DNA from: Poecilobothrus nobilitatus
Lineage: Eukaryota > Arthropoda > Insecta > Diptera > Dolichopodidae
Assembly: GCA_947095535.1 (NCBI GenBank)
Contig: OX352773.1
Span: 86,958,670 to 87,022,669 of the forward strand
Direction: 5' to 3'
DNA: 64,000 bases
Part shown: piece after piece, positions 47,995 to 59,978 of the stretch
How positions within the stretch are numbered: position 1 is the first letter of the stretch
Layout of the letters: every line of letters starts with the position of its first letter
The notes under the pieces: generated by a model
Told to the model about the DNA's origin: nothing
The model's input: only the letters and a program-made list of their open reading frames with translations
Databases searched by the model: none
Position numbers and translations under genes: made by a program

Positions 47995-50154
47995 TTATTT
48001 CATTAAAGCTGTAACAACAGCTTTAGCATTAATAGCCTTTAAATCTGTATAAGTTTGTCCAGTGCCAACAAAAACAATTGGTTGACCAGTAATATATGTC
48101 ATTGATATGGCTGCTCCAACTTTATCATCAATTGTATCAAATTTAGTTAATACAATTCCATCAATTATATGTGGATTTTCATTTGATGAATAATCAGCTA
48201 ATGCTTGATTAAATTTAACTAGTTGATCAACAGCTTCATTTCCAACTAATGCTTCACCAACAAATAAAACTAAATCTGGTTCATTAATTTTAATTAATTT
48301 TGCAAGTGCTCTCATTAATGGTTCATTATCTTGCATACGTCCAGCAGTATCAACTAATACAATATCTTTAGTACTATCTTTTGCATAACGTATAGCTTCC
48401 ATAGCAATACCGGCTGCATCTTTTCCATAACCTTTCTCATATAATTCAACCATATTACGACCACCATGTTTCTCTGGTGGATGTAAAGCATTTAAATGGC
48501 GTGTATGAGTTCTTAATTGTTCAACAGCGCCAGCACGGAATGTATCACATGCAGCAATTAAAACATTAAAATTATTTTCAATTAACCAAAAGCAAATTTT
48601 CGCCAAATTTGTAGACTTTCCAACACCATTAACTCCACAAAATGTCATTATATATGGACGATTCGATTTTTTTGCTTCCATAGCATCACGTAATATATCA
48701 ACACGACGTTTTGGCGACAAAATTTGTACCAATGCATCTGTTAATGTTGTTTTTACAGTTGTTTGAATTGTTTCAAATGTTCCCAAAACTTTTCCTTCCA
48801 ATTTACTAGATACTGAATCACAAAGTTTATAAGCTATATCCGCAGCGACATTTTTCGCTATCAAATGGTCTTTAAGTTTTTCTAATACAGTTTGCATATC
48901 ATTTCTAGTTAGAGCTTTCGAACCCACTAAACCTTTAAAAAGTGAAAACATTCCACCACCAGTTGATTTCTTTGTAGCAGAGTTTCCATATTGTTTTGTT
49001 GTATGATTTTGTGTAACTTCTTCAGTTTCTGATTCTGATTCCGAATATTCTTCTTCTTCACTTTCAACCTCTAAGTCTTGTATTCCTCCTTTCATTGTAC
49101 CAATCATCTAAAATTATTTTATTAATTATATGTATTAATATTGTTTTATATTATACAAAATTTTGAAATAACCTCATTCTTAGAATCAAAATCACTTCTA
49201 ATATCTTCTGGTTTATCTTTAGATCTATCCAAATTTGGTATATCACGATTATTACCACCTAAATCCCAAACCCTTGGTTTTTTACCTGCCTTTTCTTTTT
49301 CTGGTTTTGGACTCTTTTTCTCCTTAGCTTTACCACCAACTGGTTTATTGGACAATTTTTCTAATAATTTTTTACGATTAGCTAAAATAAGATCTTCTCG
49401 ACTTGGAGATAACTGCACATTATTTTCTTCATCTTTTTCAACTTCCATTATTTTAACTGATTTTTTTGGAGGTTGACCCTTATCATTATTATCACCGCCT
49501 TTACGTTCTATCATAGAAGCAACAGTCTTTTTAGATTTTACAGAATCTTCAAATGTTCTCATCTGCTTTGGAATTTTTAATTGGGTGCGACCCCATTCTT
49601 CAGCTGCTACTAAAATTGCTCGGAATTCATCCTCAAATTCATAATTCATAAAATTTCGACTCGATGATCTTAATTCATTTTTATATTTATCTCTAAATTC
49701 CAAATGTACATCACTTAAGAATTTATCCACATATGATAATTGTAAAATTTTTTGAAAGGCAACCACAAATACCAATTCAAATTCATTATCCAATTTATAT
49801 TGTAATGTTAAATTATCATTATCGAATGGTCCAGAACGTTCCTAAAATAAAATTAGAAAAAATAATTGTATCTTGAAATATTTTATTTAAGAAGTAAATA
49901 TATTGAATCACGTAAAATGTAAGCAAAATTAAAACCGATTGTGTAAAGAAAAAACTTTAAAATTCAGTTGACAACCTTGAATAATTGATTTGCATACAAA
50001 TTCGTATAATATATACAAAAAATTGGTGATAGTTTACCTGTAATATAACTGTTCGTATTAAAGCATTTACTGATGGTGCAAACAATTGTTTTGTGCCACG
50101 AAAGCACCATAACACTATTCCACCCTTAGTGAAAATTGTGAATAGATCTAACAT
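47995..50154 (-). CDS. SrpRalpha: Signal recognition particle receptor subunit alpha (three exons)
   Basis: Exons are 50154-50038, 49841-49173 and 49107-47995 (all phase 0), giving 632 residues; the introns are 196 and 65 bp. The protein is the GTPase that docks SRP-ribosome complexes at the endoplasmic reticulum through SRP54 and is anchored by the beta subunit. Residues 1-150 form the SRX domain (starts MLDLFTIFTKGGIVLW). A charged linker follows with SKKTVASMIE, KKPRVWDLGG and an acidic run (ESEEEEYSESESETEE). The NG region has the P-loop GVNGVGKST (about 420), DTFRAGA (450), DTAGR (515), TKFD (583) and the closing GTGQ (610); all GTPase motifs are intact. Length suits the family (about 610-640). 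The first ATG gives the conserved MLD start. The first donor is CAG|GTAAAC; the second, GAG|GTTATT, is weak but is required for the frame, and its acceptor TTTTAG|ATG is good. The G domain resembles the Drosophila protein closely. Confidence 0.96.
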
Positions 50155-52595
50155 TTTTTTTATTTAAAAAATCCTTTAATATTATAATTTTTATTTTTTC
50201 AAACTATCTATTAAAAAATTACTTTTACTTTTTGTTATAACAATTATAAACAAAAGAAAAAGAAAAACAAAACAAAAAAAATAAAAATTATTTCACTTAA
50301 AAATAATTTATTTACAAAATTTCTTATATGAAAAAGGAAGAAATGTGCACGATTTTCAAGTATTTTTTATATTATTGACTATTGAAAAATGTTATGATGT
50401 GTTGGCCTGACATTGTCAAATGAGAAAAAAACAATACTAATAAAAATAAATTTGTTGCTTTGTTTTTAAAGTAAATTAAACGATTGCCACGCCAAATTAA
50501 ATTTGTTGTTAGCTTTTTGTTAACAGTTTACTATGTTAAAAAATATTTAATATATTTTAGATTTTCTTTAAATTACTCACCCTTGATTAAAAATATTATA
50601 CATGTACATATTATCAAAACTTATATTAAAATAGATAATTAACCATTTATAATTTATATTAGAAGTTTGATTTTTAAATGTCTGAAGGCCACAAAGTAAA
50701 ATAAAAACAACATAAAACAATCTATCGTTTAAAAATTTATGACAATACCTTATTTCTTAAGTTTTATTACTAAAAAATATGTAAAATTAACTGTTTTAAA
50801 CTGTAATACAAACAAGTAAAAGATATATTTTTCAAAACATATCCAGAATTTAAGTGATATTTTTATTTTGAATTAAACTTCACTTGTTGGTAACACCATT
50901 TTTCTTTCCATAAACAAGTTCAGCTATCTCTTTTTAAATTGACAAATTCTGCAGTACCATTTCCAATAATCTAAAACATTTGTAAACAGTCAAACCTGAC
51001 ACAAGTAAACATTTAATATACAAAAAGTAATCACATTTAAAATAATAATTATTAAATAAAAACATAAATATAGTAAATTTACTTTAATTATAATATATAT
51101 ATATTAATTTTTAAATTATAAAAAAATATCTAAGTTGTATTATAATAATTATATTTTCATTAAAGTATAAACTAAAAAAAAATTAAAAAGAACGCTTCAT
51201 ATAAGATTTAAGAGTGTAGTTCACAACAAAAGAGAAGTGCTCTTTTTTTTTGGTGTTTTTGATATAAAAAGGTACATTTATAAAGCAAAGTGACATCATC
51301 ACATCCCAATTGAATTTAAAAAAAAAAGTATGTACAATTTTGATATTGTCAAATTTTTTAAATAACATTCAAATTTTTAATTGTATATTAAATTTATATA
51401 TTTATTTAATTTAAAATGTTTTAACAAAACTATGTAATATGTATATATTTAACAGGTTTTCTGTATTGTATTTTCGGTAAAATTTCTGTTTCTCTTATTC
51501 TTTTCGTCACTCTTAAATTTTTTCTATTCCATTCTATGACCATCCAATCCAATTTGAAAATATTTGATATTATTTATATTATTTAAATTATGCTTCACTA
51601 ATTATGAAAATGTGAAAAAGCGCAAACTCTCCTTTCATTTATTTACTAAACTAATTTTTAATCGAACTGTATTGTTATCTCTTTTCAACAAATACTGCTG
51701 CTTAGGTAATATAAAAAGCGCAAAGAAGAAAACAACAGTACAATTTTCTAAAATAAAAAATGCTAGAGTAAATATCAGAAAAAAAATACTAATATGTCCG
51801 TCGGCCATTTAATGCTTTGAGTGACACGATATTGAACGGGCGTAAGTTAAAAAGTTTTTCCGTGTGTCAAATGAAGAAAAATAAGAAAATTTAAATGAAA
51901 AGAAAAAATCCATATTCATTTAATTTTACTTTATTTGATGTGTGCACTTAATTAAATAATTAAAAAAAATAATAAAAATAGTTCAAAATAAATCTTAAAC
52001 TAAAAAAGATTTACTTTAAAATTTGAATAGAAATATAAGTAATAATTTATATAGTGAAAAAATTTTTTTTATGTTCGGGAAAAAAATAAAATAATCAAGT
52101 AAAAATCTAAAAGTGAGAAATTGAAAGAAATTTTTTTTCCAAACACATTAAAAATAAAAGTTCATTTTTTTCTTAATTTTCTTTTTTTTATGTTTTTATG
52201 TACAAAATTGGATAAATTAAAAAAAAAAAAAAATTAAATAAAATTTTTTTACTAGTAGGTATATGCGATTGTATTGGTAAGTCTAATTGGATATAGATTT
52301 TTTTTTACATATTTTCTCAACTTATTAAAAATAATTTTATATCTAGTACTTTGATGTGGCTTTTAAGTTTTAATATTCTAAGAATATGTATGTTAATTAT
52401 TTCTATATTATGTAATATTCACCGTTTTCTTTCGTGATTATCTTTAAAAAATAACAACTTATCTACTGGAACTTTGAAAAACTATACCTTAAAAAAGGCT
52501 TTTCGTATCTTTGAGATGATAAGAATTCTTATAATAGGTACGATATTGTATTGGAAGGTGTATCCAATACACATCCACATAATATTGAATTCGTT

Positions 52596-52597
<2 letters not shown>
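50155..52597. other. Upstream flank of the SRP receptor gene and AT-rich spacer
   Basis: Its first few hundred bases should hold the 5' untranslated region and promoter (for example around 50,390-50,530, where GGCCTGACATTGTC and GATTGCCACGCC break the AT background). The rest shows nothing gene-like. The 82-codon frame at 51,564-51,812 is lysine-, leucine- and asparagine-rich and unconvincing. Confidence 0.4.

Positions 52598-52626
<29 letters not shown>
52598..52626. repeat. T homopolymer run
   Basis: A run of about 28-29 T residues; it could be the reverse-strand A-tail of a retroposed sequence, but no element body is seen beside it. Confidence 0.9.
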
Positions 52627-52629
<3 letters not shown>

Positions 52630-55212
52630 TATTTATACAAGCATAACTTGTATAACTTGTATTGATATGAAAAATACACACAATAAAAGCTAATGTAATG
52701 TTTTGGAAGAGAGGTGAACGATGAAAATTGAAAAGTGTAAAGTATTTTATACCATTTTAAACCACTATAGAATAAAATTCGTGCATATATATATTGTACA
52801 CATAGCAGCAGAGAAAAAGTTTATAACAAAAATGATGACATCATACAATGTATATTTATTATATGTATATATACTTAATATACATACATATAATATATAC
52901 ATATTTTTATTTCACATACTTAATATGTATACATACTTAAGCAATGAAATAAAATTTGGTCAGATTTTTTTTTAATGGATTTTAAAAAAAATTAAGGTGT
53001 TCCAATTCAATGCTTATTTTATAGTTTAAAATTGTTCAATTTTACCTTATTTTTTCAAAATAATATTCGATTTTAAGGCTACAAAAAAAAAAATTAATTT
53101 TTTTAAGGTCTAGGTCAATATATTTTGTAGAAACTATATATGTATGTAAGGCATTTCCTGTGTATAAATTTTTTTTTTATTTTGACCTTTGATTGTTTGT
53201 TCTAAAACAAATTTTTAATAATTAACAACTCCTTTTATTTCTTACCTAATTTTAATCATAATTTAAAAGAAATTTTACCTTTTATTTTTACCAAAAAAAA
53301 AATTTATTTTAAACTTCAAAATTTTGTGCATGTACCTAGGTACTTATTAACTTAAAAAATGATAACAATTTAGTAACCATAATTTGTGGTTCAATAATTT
53401 CAATTACATACTTTTAATTTAAAACTAACATTTAAAATTAATAAAAGCTCTCTGTATTTATTTAAAAATTCTATAAAAATAATAAGTTTAAATAAAAATA
53501 CATTAGGTTCTGATTATTAAAATTTATAAAAAGTTTTCAAATGAATGATCTGAAAATAGTTAGTTATATATATATATATATAAATGTATATATTATATGG
53601 AATGTCTGACATTTAGTTTTTAATAAAGAAAAGCGGAAAAGTTGCCAAAGGGGGAATTCTCCACAAATTCTAATTTGACTTTTTTAAATCTAATCATTTC
53701 CAATCCTCTTCTTTTTAAACTGTAAGTTTAAATTCCTTAAAAATAATGAAAGTATCCAGTTGCTGATAAAAATTTCCACTTTGACATCTGGTTATTCTAT
53801 TTTAGTGAGCTGTAAAAATATAGTTGAATAGTTAACTATCTATCTATTTGACATTATGCAACTATAAAGCTAGCTGTTTGATAGTTTCTTCAATTATGTT
53901 TTAAAAGTTTTTTTTTTCATAGTAGTTTTAGCGCTGTAGTGGGATGACAAGCAATAAAATTGAATTTTCTCAATTCTTTTTTTCAAAGTTTAATTCTAAA
54001 AAGTTTAAAGCTCATAAGTAGGTTTTTATTTTTAAATTCTAACAAAATGATAAAAAAAAAATTACTTATTAGTTTTAAATCATTCAAAATTTAATATTCA
54101 CCATTTAAAACAGATTTTTGTTTAAAGAAATTAAGTACATACATATATATATGTGCTTTAGAGACAAACAACTTGTAAAACAATTTAATTACAATAAATC
54201 AATTTTTAATAGCGACCACCTTTTTTTTAATGTGATAACTTAATTTGAAAAAAAAAAAAAAACAAATTATGTTGTGAAAATGAGAACTTTACAAAATTTT
54301 TTTTTTTTTTGGTTTTCACATTCTGGGTCGTAAGTTTTTTTTTTACCTTTATATCTCTTTACTTCAACCCTATCCAAAATATATATAATTACTTTAAAAA
54401 AAAAAATAAAATGTAGTTAAATAGGTATAGAAAATAAAAATAAAATATTTTAATTAAAAAACAACACATAAAAAAAAAAATGTGTTAAATAATATCAGTT
54501 ACACATTCAACATAAAATTTAAAATTTAAATTATAAAAAAAAAAAACCTAATCAACTAAATTATTTTTTTTAAAATAAAAAAGAATGTTGTCATACTTTA
54601 CTAAAACGCTCTGATATGATACAACAAAAGCTATTTTGTTATATTATAGATTCCAATCCAATAGTTGTTTTTTTTTTTCCTTTATTTTTGTTTTTAATTA
54701 AATAAAGACATTTTAATTTAATCAACTATTTTCAAAAAGAATTTAAAAAATGAAATAATAACACTAGTTAAGTATTTTTTAAAAAGTAAAATGTATTATA
54801 ATTTTGTGTGATTCATATATGCTCAATTGAACAAATGAATAGATGAATGAATGAATGAAATTAAACAAAAAACAAAAAAATAAATTGATTCTGACAATTT
54901 AATAAGTTTCTAAACATAGAAATAAAATAACATACATACATAGGTACTTATTCTCAATTAAAAATTTTGGAAAACGAATGAATGATTTGAAAAAATTTAA
55001 ATTGAATCATTCTTACTTTGTTGACGTAATTAACCTAATATATAAAGTTGCATTCAAATTCTTATTTTACTATAATTAAATTAGATATATTTCATTTTAT
55101 CTTTGAAAATAATTTAATTTTTTTTTTTAGAGTAGTAAAAGAACTTGAAGAGATTTTAATAAAACAAAAAATTGAATTATTTTTCTTCTCCTTATAACTT
55201 ATACATAAGTAC
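52627..55212. other. AT-rich spacer, no gene seen
   Basis: A+T-rich with a TA run near 53,563-53,582. No coding signal or known repeat was found. Confidence 0.4.
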
Positions 55213-55225
55213 TTAATAAGTAAGA

Positions 55226-55350
55226 AACGGAAAACCGATAGATGTCATCAAAGAGATGAATAGATAAAGAGTTTTCAAAGGTAGATAGAAGCGGAAAACT
55301 AATCTTAAAGAGATAGAAGATAGATAAAGAGTTTGCCGAGGTAAATTGAT
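55226..55350. repeat. Two-copy tandem duplication of about 62 bp
   Basis: CGGAAAAC occurs at 55228 and 55292, followed in both units by AAAGAGAT(A/G)(A/G)A, AGATAAAGAGTTT and AGGTA. The copies have diverged by substitutions and small gaps. Confidence 0.7.
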
Positions 55351-55623
55351 GGTTAAATTAAAAGTACACCATAAATTCTTATTTTTAGTTTTAATTATTG
55401 TTTTTTTGGTCTCAACTAAACCAATTTTAGAATCTGTCAACAATTGTTACTAGATTATAGTCATTATTGATTCACCTTGATATGATTTCAAATTTTATTT
55501 TTGATTCTGTAAAAATTTTATTAAAATTATAATGTTTTAAATAATACATGAAGGTATCTTTATGTACATTAATATAGAGTATAGATCTTAAAATTATTCT
55601 AAGTCAGAGTTATAAGTTTATGT
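55351..55623. other. AT-rich spacer
   Basis: Nothing recognised in this short interval. Confidence 0.3.
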
Positions 55624-55938
55624 ACGGGGTGGGTCAACTGATGTAGGAACGGAGTTTTCATCAACAAACCATAAAACATTCAGGAAATAAAGCAGAATAT
55701 TAGCACAGAAATTGCGCAACGTAATGCAAAATATCTTAAAAAGAGCCGTTAACTGCCAACAGGAAAATGGAAGCCTTTTAGAGGACGTCATTTTTCACAC
55801 TTAGCTTAGCTTAGCTTAGTAAATTAATAATTTATATTAGTTACTTATCATTTAAAAAAAAATAAGATAAAAAACTTTAAAAATAAAAAAATTATAAGCA
55901 TTTCAAATCAGTCAGTCCAAATTGGCTCACCCTGTATA
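55624..55938 (+). mobile_element. Small mariner/Tc1-type relic
   Basis: The left end TACGGGGTGGGTCAACTG (55623 on) is the imperfect partner of the right end, whose reverse complement is TATACAGGGTGAGCCAATTT (to about 55938). TA borders and a CAGGGTG-type end are usual in insect mariner-superfamily elements. Inside, QNILKRAVNCQQENGSLLED followed by VIFHT and a stop (about 55,727-55,804) looks like the C-terminal end of such a transposase. A TTAGC pentamer is repeated four times at 55,800-55,819. Everything else of the element has been lost. Confidence 0.65.
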
Positions 55939-56158
55939 TTATATTTAATATGATATCAATGAACAGTATTAATATTCTGTATACATGAAGTATAAGATGA
56001 ATAATTGCATTGCAACTGCAGAAGTGAATTTTTAAATTTAAAAAAAAACTATGTACATAAGTAGGTAGGTATACCAAATAAAATTCGTATCAGATATTTG
56101 GTTAATCCAAGCATGAGTTAAATTGTTTATTTAATAATGCAAACGTATATAATCTGCA
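55939..56158. other. AT-rich spacer
   Basis: Nothing recognised. Confidence 0.3.
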
Positions 56159-56203
56159 ACTTTGATCTAATTATCTTCCAACATGTCAAAAGTAGATCAA
56201 AGT
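56159..56203. other. Stem-loop 1 with shared loop sequence
   Basis: ACTTTGATCTA (56159-56169) pairs perfectly with TAGATCAAAGT (56193-56203). The 23-nt loop contains CTTCCAACATGTCAA, which is also the loop of the hairpin at 56268-56298. Role unknown. Confidence 0.7.
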
Positions 56204-56267
56204 GAGGAGTTATGTAGGTAAAAATCACCCAATTCAAAAAATTTAAAGGAAATTTGAGCAATTTCTT

Positions 56268-56298
56268 GGTTCAACTTCCAACATGTCAAGATTGAACC
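56268..56298. other. Stem-loop 2 with the same loop sequence
   Basis: GGTTCAA (56268-56274) pairs with TTGAACC (56292-56298). The loop holds CTTCCAACATGTCAA, identical to the loop of stem-loop 1, but the two stems have different sequences. Confidence 0.65.
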
Positions 56299-58240
56299 GA
56301 GATTTAAACAAATAATAAATAAATAGATCAATGTTATTGATTGAGCCAAGCTCTTAACATATAAAGGGTTAGTTTTGTAAAAAATGAATGTAGGGATGTT
56401 AATTTATTTAAGTAACTAATCTAGTATAATTTAAAATTTGTAAATATGTATTTGAAAAGTTTTGTAAAGTACATATGTACATTAGGTACATATGCATTAA
56501 AAAAGTTCTATAGTAGAATAAATTTTTTTTTTCTTTTGGAAAGTTCAACCCAACCTTAGCACATAAAATAAAAAAATAAATAGGTAGGTAGCAAATACAT
56601 ACATAAATACAATTTATTGCTCTAAAATTATATTGCATAGGTACTTAAATATTGTTTAAATTAGCCCAATTTTTATCAAATATTTAAAATAAGGTTGATA
56701 ACAATATTAACAAAAAAAAAAACAAAATTTAGTCAAAAAAATACCTATTATAGGTATATTATATCTATGCTTATCACAAAATAAATAAGTTCAATTGAAT
56801 TTGAATTTGAATGACCCATCCTTAAAACAAATTTTTATTAGGTAGTTCTAAAAGTTAAAAAATTAAAAATAAAATCATAATTATGCTTAAAAAAAAAGTA
56901 TCATTGAATTATTTTAATTTAAGATAACAAAATATGAATTTATAATTTTTATAAAAAAAATTTATATTTTTACAAAATATTACCTATATGTATTTACATA
57001 CATAATTACATATACATATATAACTATATGTATACCTTTTTAGAAATGATTTGTTTTTAATTTCAATATACATTTGTACCTATGTACCTACCTATGTATG
57101 TATATTTTATATTTTTACAACTTTGCAATTTTGCAATTTTTATTAATACACTTGTTTTTTTTTTTTTCTCTATTAAATAACTTTTAACTAACTTTTAATC
57201 ATATTCACCGGTAAAAAAAAAAAATACAATTTGTTTCTCTCTCTTTTTAAGTTTTTTTTTTTTTTTTGTGTCTTTTTTTGATTGTTTATTCTAAAATTCA
57301 TTTTAAATTTTTTTGCAAAAGTTTACAATTTGTTCAACAAAAGCATTAGCAATCACTACACAGCAAATATGAATGTATATATGTATATATGTATGTATGT
57401 ATACCTATATACAATATATACCTATACCGACACTATACAGATAACAGAAAATAAGAAAAAATATGTGTCGAATATAAAAATGAAAAGAAAAATTGGATAA
57501 ATTATGTATTTTAATACACAATAAGTATAAAATAAATAAAAAAAAAATCATCATTTTTCTATTTTTAGAACAATTTTAATATATATTAGAAATAAAACTA
57601 AAGCAAAAAAAAATTATGAAATTAAAACAAAAAAAAAAAAATACACTGTTTTGCAAAAGTTTACTTTTTTTTTTTATTAAAGTGTAGGTATAATGTATAT
57701 ATACTAAAACAAATACATATATAATTATGTTTACCCATACTATAAAGAATAAACAAACAAACTTATTGACTACGACTTTAAAGCTCTCATCATCCATTAA
57801 GTAATCTTTTTTTTTTTTTGTTTTAAATAAATAATATGTATTATTTGTAGTATTTAACTATTAAATAATATAAAATGTATTTTGCAAAAAACGATAACCA
57901 CTTCCTTAATGTAAAATTTGTTTTAATTAAATTTTTACAACAAAAAACCTGTAATAACAAATTAAAAATATTTTTTAATAGAAAAGAAAGAATTAAGAAA
58001 GTAAGAAAACGAAAAAAATTCTTAAGTACCTATACTTAAGTCGTAAGGTGCGGTGCAATGCCAAAAGTTTAAAATTAAAAATACATAATATAATTTTTTA
58101 AGCACAAATAAACACTAGCCCTTCAGAATCTAATAGATTACAAAAACAATTTTTTATAACATTGATTAAGGTTTGACGATAAAATGTATCTGTTTATTTG
58201 GGTCCATCTTTTTCTTGAGATTTTTTACCCAAAAATTTTA
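56299..58240. other. AT-rich spacer, no gene seen
   Basis: A+T-rich sequence with many TATGTA-type tracts and T-runs; open frames here consist of AT-rich codons. Confidence 0.4.
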
Positions 58241-58849
58241 GTACTTAGTGAGCCGTGAAATAAGGCCTTGCGAAATAAAGTTTCCAGAATGTTATTTCTC
58301 TTTTAATTTAACTTTCGACTTTCTGAGAATTAAAACGCCGAAGTGTTATTTCTCTTCAATTTAATCTTCGACTTCTTGAGAAATAAAGACTTGGGGTGTT
58401 ACTTCACAATCACATTTAATTAGAAATAACACGCCGGAGGTTTGAGTATTACAAAATTGTGAGTACCTACCAAACTGATTTAAAAAAAGAAGCGTATTGT
58501 CATTTTTCCAGAATATAACTACATAATATTATGGTGTTGCATAAAAATTCAAATAAATTGACTTTTATTATTTATTTAATTAATCAATAAAAGAGAATAA
58601 CGAGAATAAGAAAATTTAATCAGCTCTTTTGAAGACCAAATAATATCTATTTATATATATAAATTTTAATACAACACCATAATATCTTTATATGCAATTG
58701 AGAAATAAGACCGCAAAATATGAGAATTAACACCCCGAGGTTTTATTTCTTAAAAAGTTGGCCGAGGTCACAATTTACATACATATGAGAAATAAGACCC
58801 TCGATTGGATTTATTACGCAGGGCTTTATTTCACGGCTCCATTGTGTAC
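58241..58849. mobile_element. MITE with GCCGTGAAATAA termini and reiterated GAGAAATAA motif
   Basis: The left end AGCCGTGAAATAAGGCCTTG (58251 on) matches the reverse complement of the right end, AGCCGTGAAATAAAGCCCTG (from 58838), at 18 of 20 bases. The repeat continues inward as CG(A/T)AATAAA and outward to GTAC on each side (58241-58244 and 58846-58849). Inside are at least six copies, in both orientations, of GAGAA(A/T)TAA followed by A/G-C-rich words such as CACGCCGGAGG and CACCCCGAGG. No transposase frame exists. The superfamily is unknown. Confidence 0.78.
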
Positions 58850-59164
58850 ATATACAATATACAAAATGTTTAAGAATTATTCTTCTACAGTTAACTATTC
58901 AATAAATATAAATAAATAAACATATTAAATAGCATGAATTGACAAATTAAGTTTAAAATTAAAATATTACATTAAAACAGAAACCGATCTAAGAAACATC
59001 AAAATTATTAAACGGACACCTTTGTCGGCTAAATCAAAAACTTCTTATATACCACCTACCTTTTATTTAATGTTTTTAATGTAAAAGTATAAAATTATTT
59101 ATACACATATAAAAAGTATATAGAGAAATTTTATTTTATAAAAGTTTCCTTATTAATTAAATCT

Positions 59165-59191
59165 AAAAAAAAAAAAAAAAAAAAAAAAAAA
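59165..59191. repeat. A homopolymer run
   Basis: About 27 consecutive A residues with no recognisable retroposed body beside it. Confidence 0.9.
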
Positions 59192-59810
59192 CCAAAATAA
59201 TAATAATTAGAACAATTATCTCATTTGATTCGGCATTGATGGGTGTAACGTCATAATATATACAAATGATTACTTCATTTTAAAATTATTTAAACGCCGG
59301 TTTAATATAAAATTTTTTTTTTTTTTTTATTTTTTTTTTTTAATTCATGACTACATAAATTTAGTTTTAATAGTTTTTCTAATTAAATTGTACTGAATTT
59401 TTAAGTTTTTAAACTAATTAAACAAATTTTTAAATGTTTTTTAATTTAATAAATATTCTAAATTTTTTACAATAGACGAAAATTGTTTAGAAAAATTTAT
59501 TTGTTTTTTTTTTTTTTTTTTTTGAAGAGTCATTAAAGTTAATACAAGTGCTCTGTTCTAAATTGATTTCATTGCTACTGAGCTTTTTCATTTCTATAAG
59601 AAAAACAAAAAAAGAAAAAAATCTATTTTAAGATTTTAGTTAATGATCATTTCACAGTTTTATAGTAATTATGATTGTTTTTTTTTTTTTGTTTTTATTA
59701 TTATTTGCATCTTAGATATGGTGTGTTGAATCGTGACTAAGTAGTTATTCTGAATTTTCAAATTGAAATAAATAAGTATAGTTTTGTATTTAATGTGAGG
59801 GTATTTGCAA

Positions 59811-59895
59811 TTTTTTAAATTTTATAAATTATTTTTTAAAATTTACTTTTTAAATTTTATAAATTATTTTTTAAAATTTACTTTTTAAATTTTAT
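59811..59895. repeat. 35-bp tandem repeat, about 2.5 copies
   Basis: AAATTTTATAAATT starts at 59817, 59852 and 59887, with TTTTTTAAAATTTACTTTTT between. Confidence 0.85.
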
Positions 59896-59978
59896 AAATT
59901 ATAAATTATTATATAAATAATTATTTATAAGATTTTTCTTATATTTAAAAGAGTGAAAAATAAAGTTTTTTTTTTTTC

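Larger units (their letters stand above)
58850..59978. other. AT-rich spacer with homopolymers and a short tandem repeat
   Basis: It contains a 27-base A-run (59165-59191), T-runs near 59,311-59,340 and 59,504-59,523, and the 35-bp tandem repeat at 59811-59895. No gene was seen. Confidence 0.4.

Noticed and set aside
49141..49476. 111-codon plus-strand frame
   Set aside because: Antisense to exon 2 of the SRP receptor gene; shadow.
55800..55819. Telomeric repeat
   Set aside because: The unit is TTAGC, only four copies, internal to a mariner relic; not the insect telomere word.
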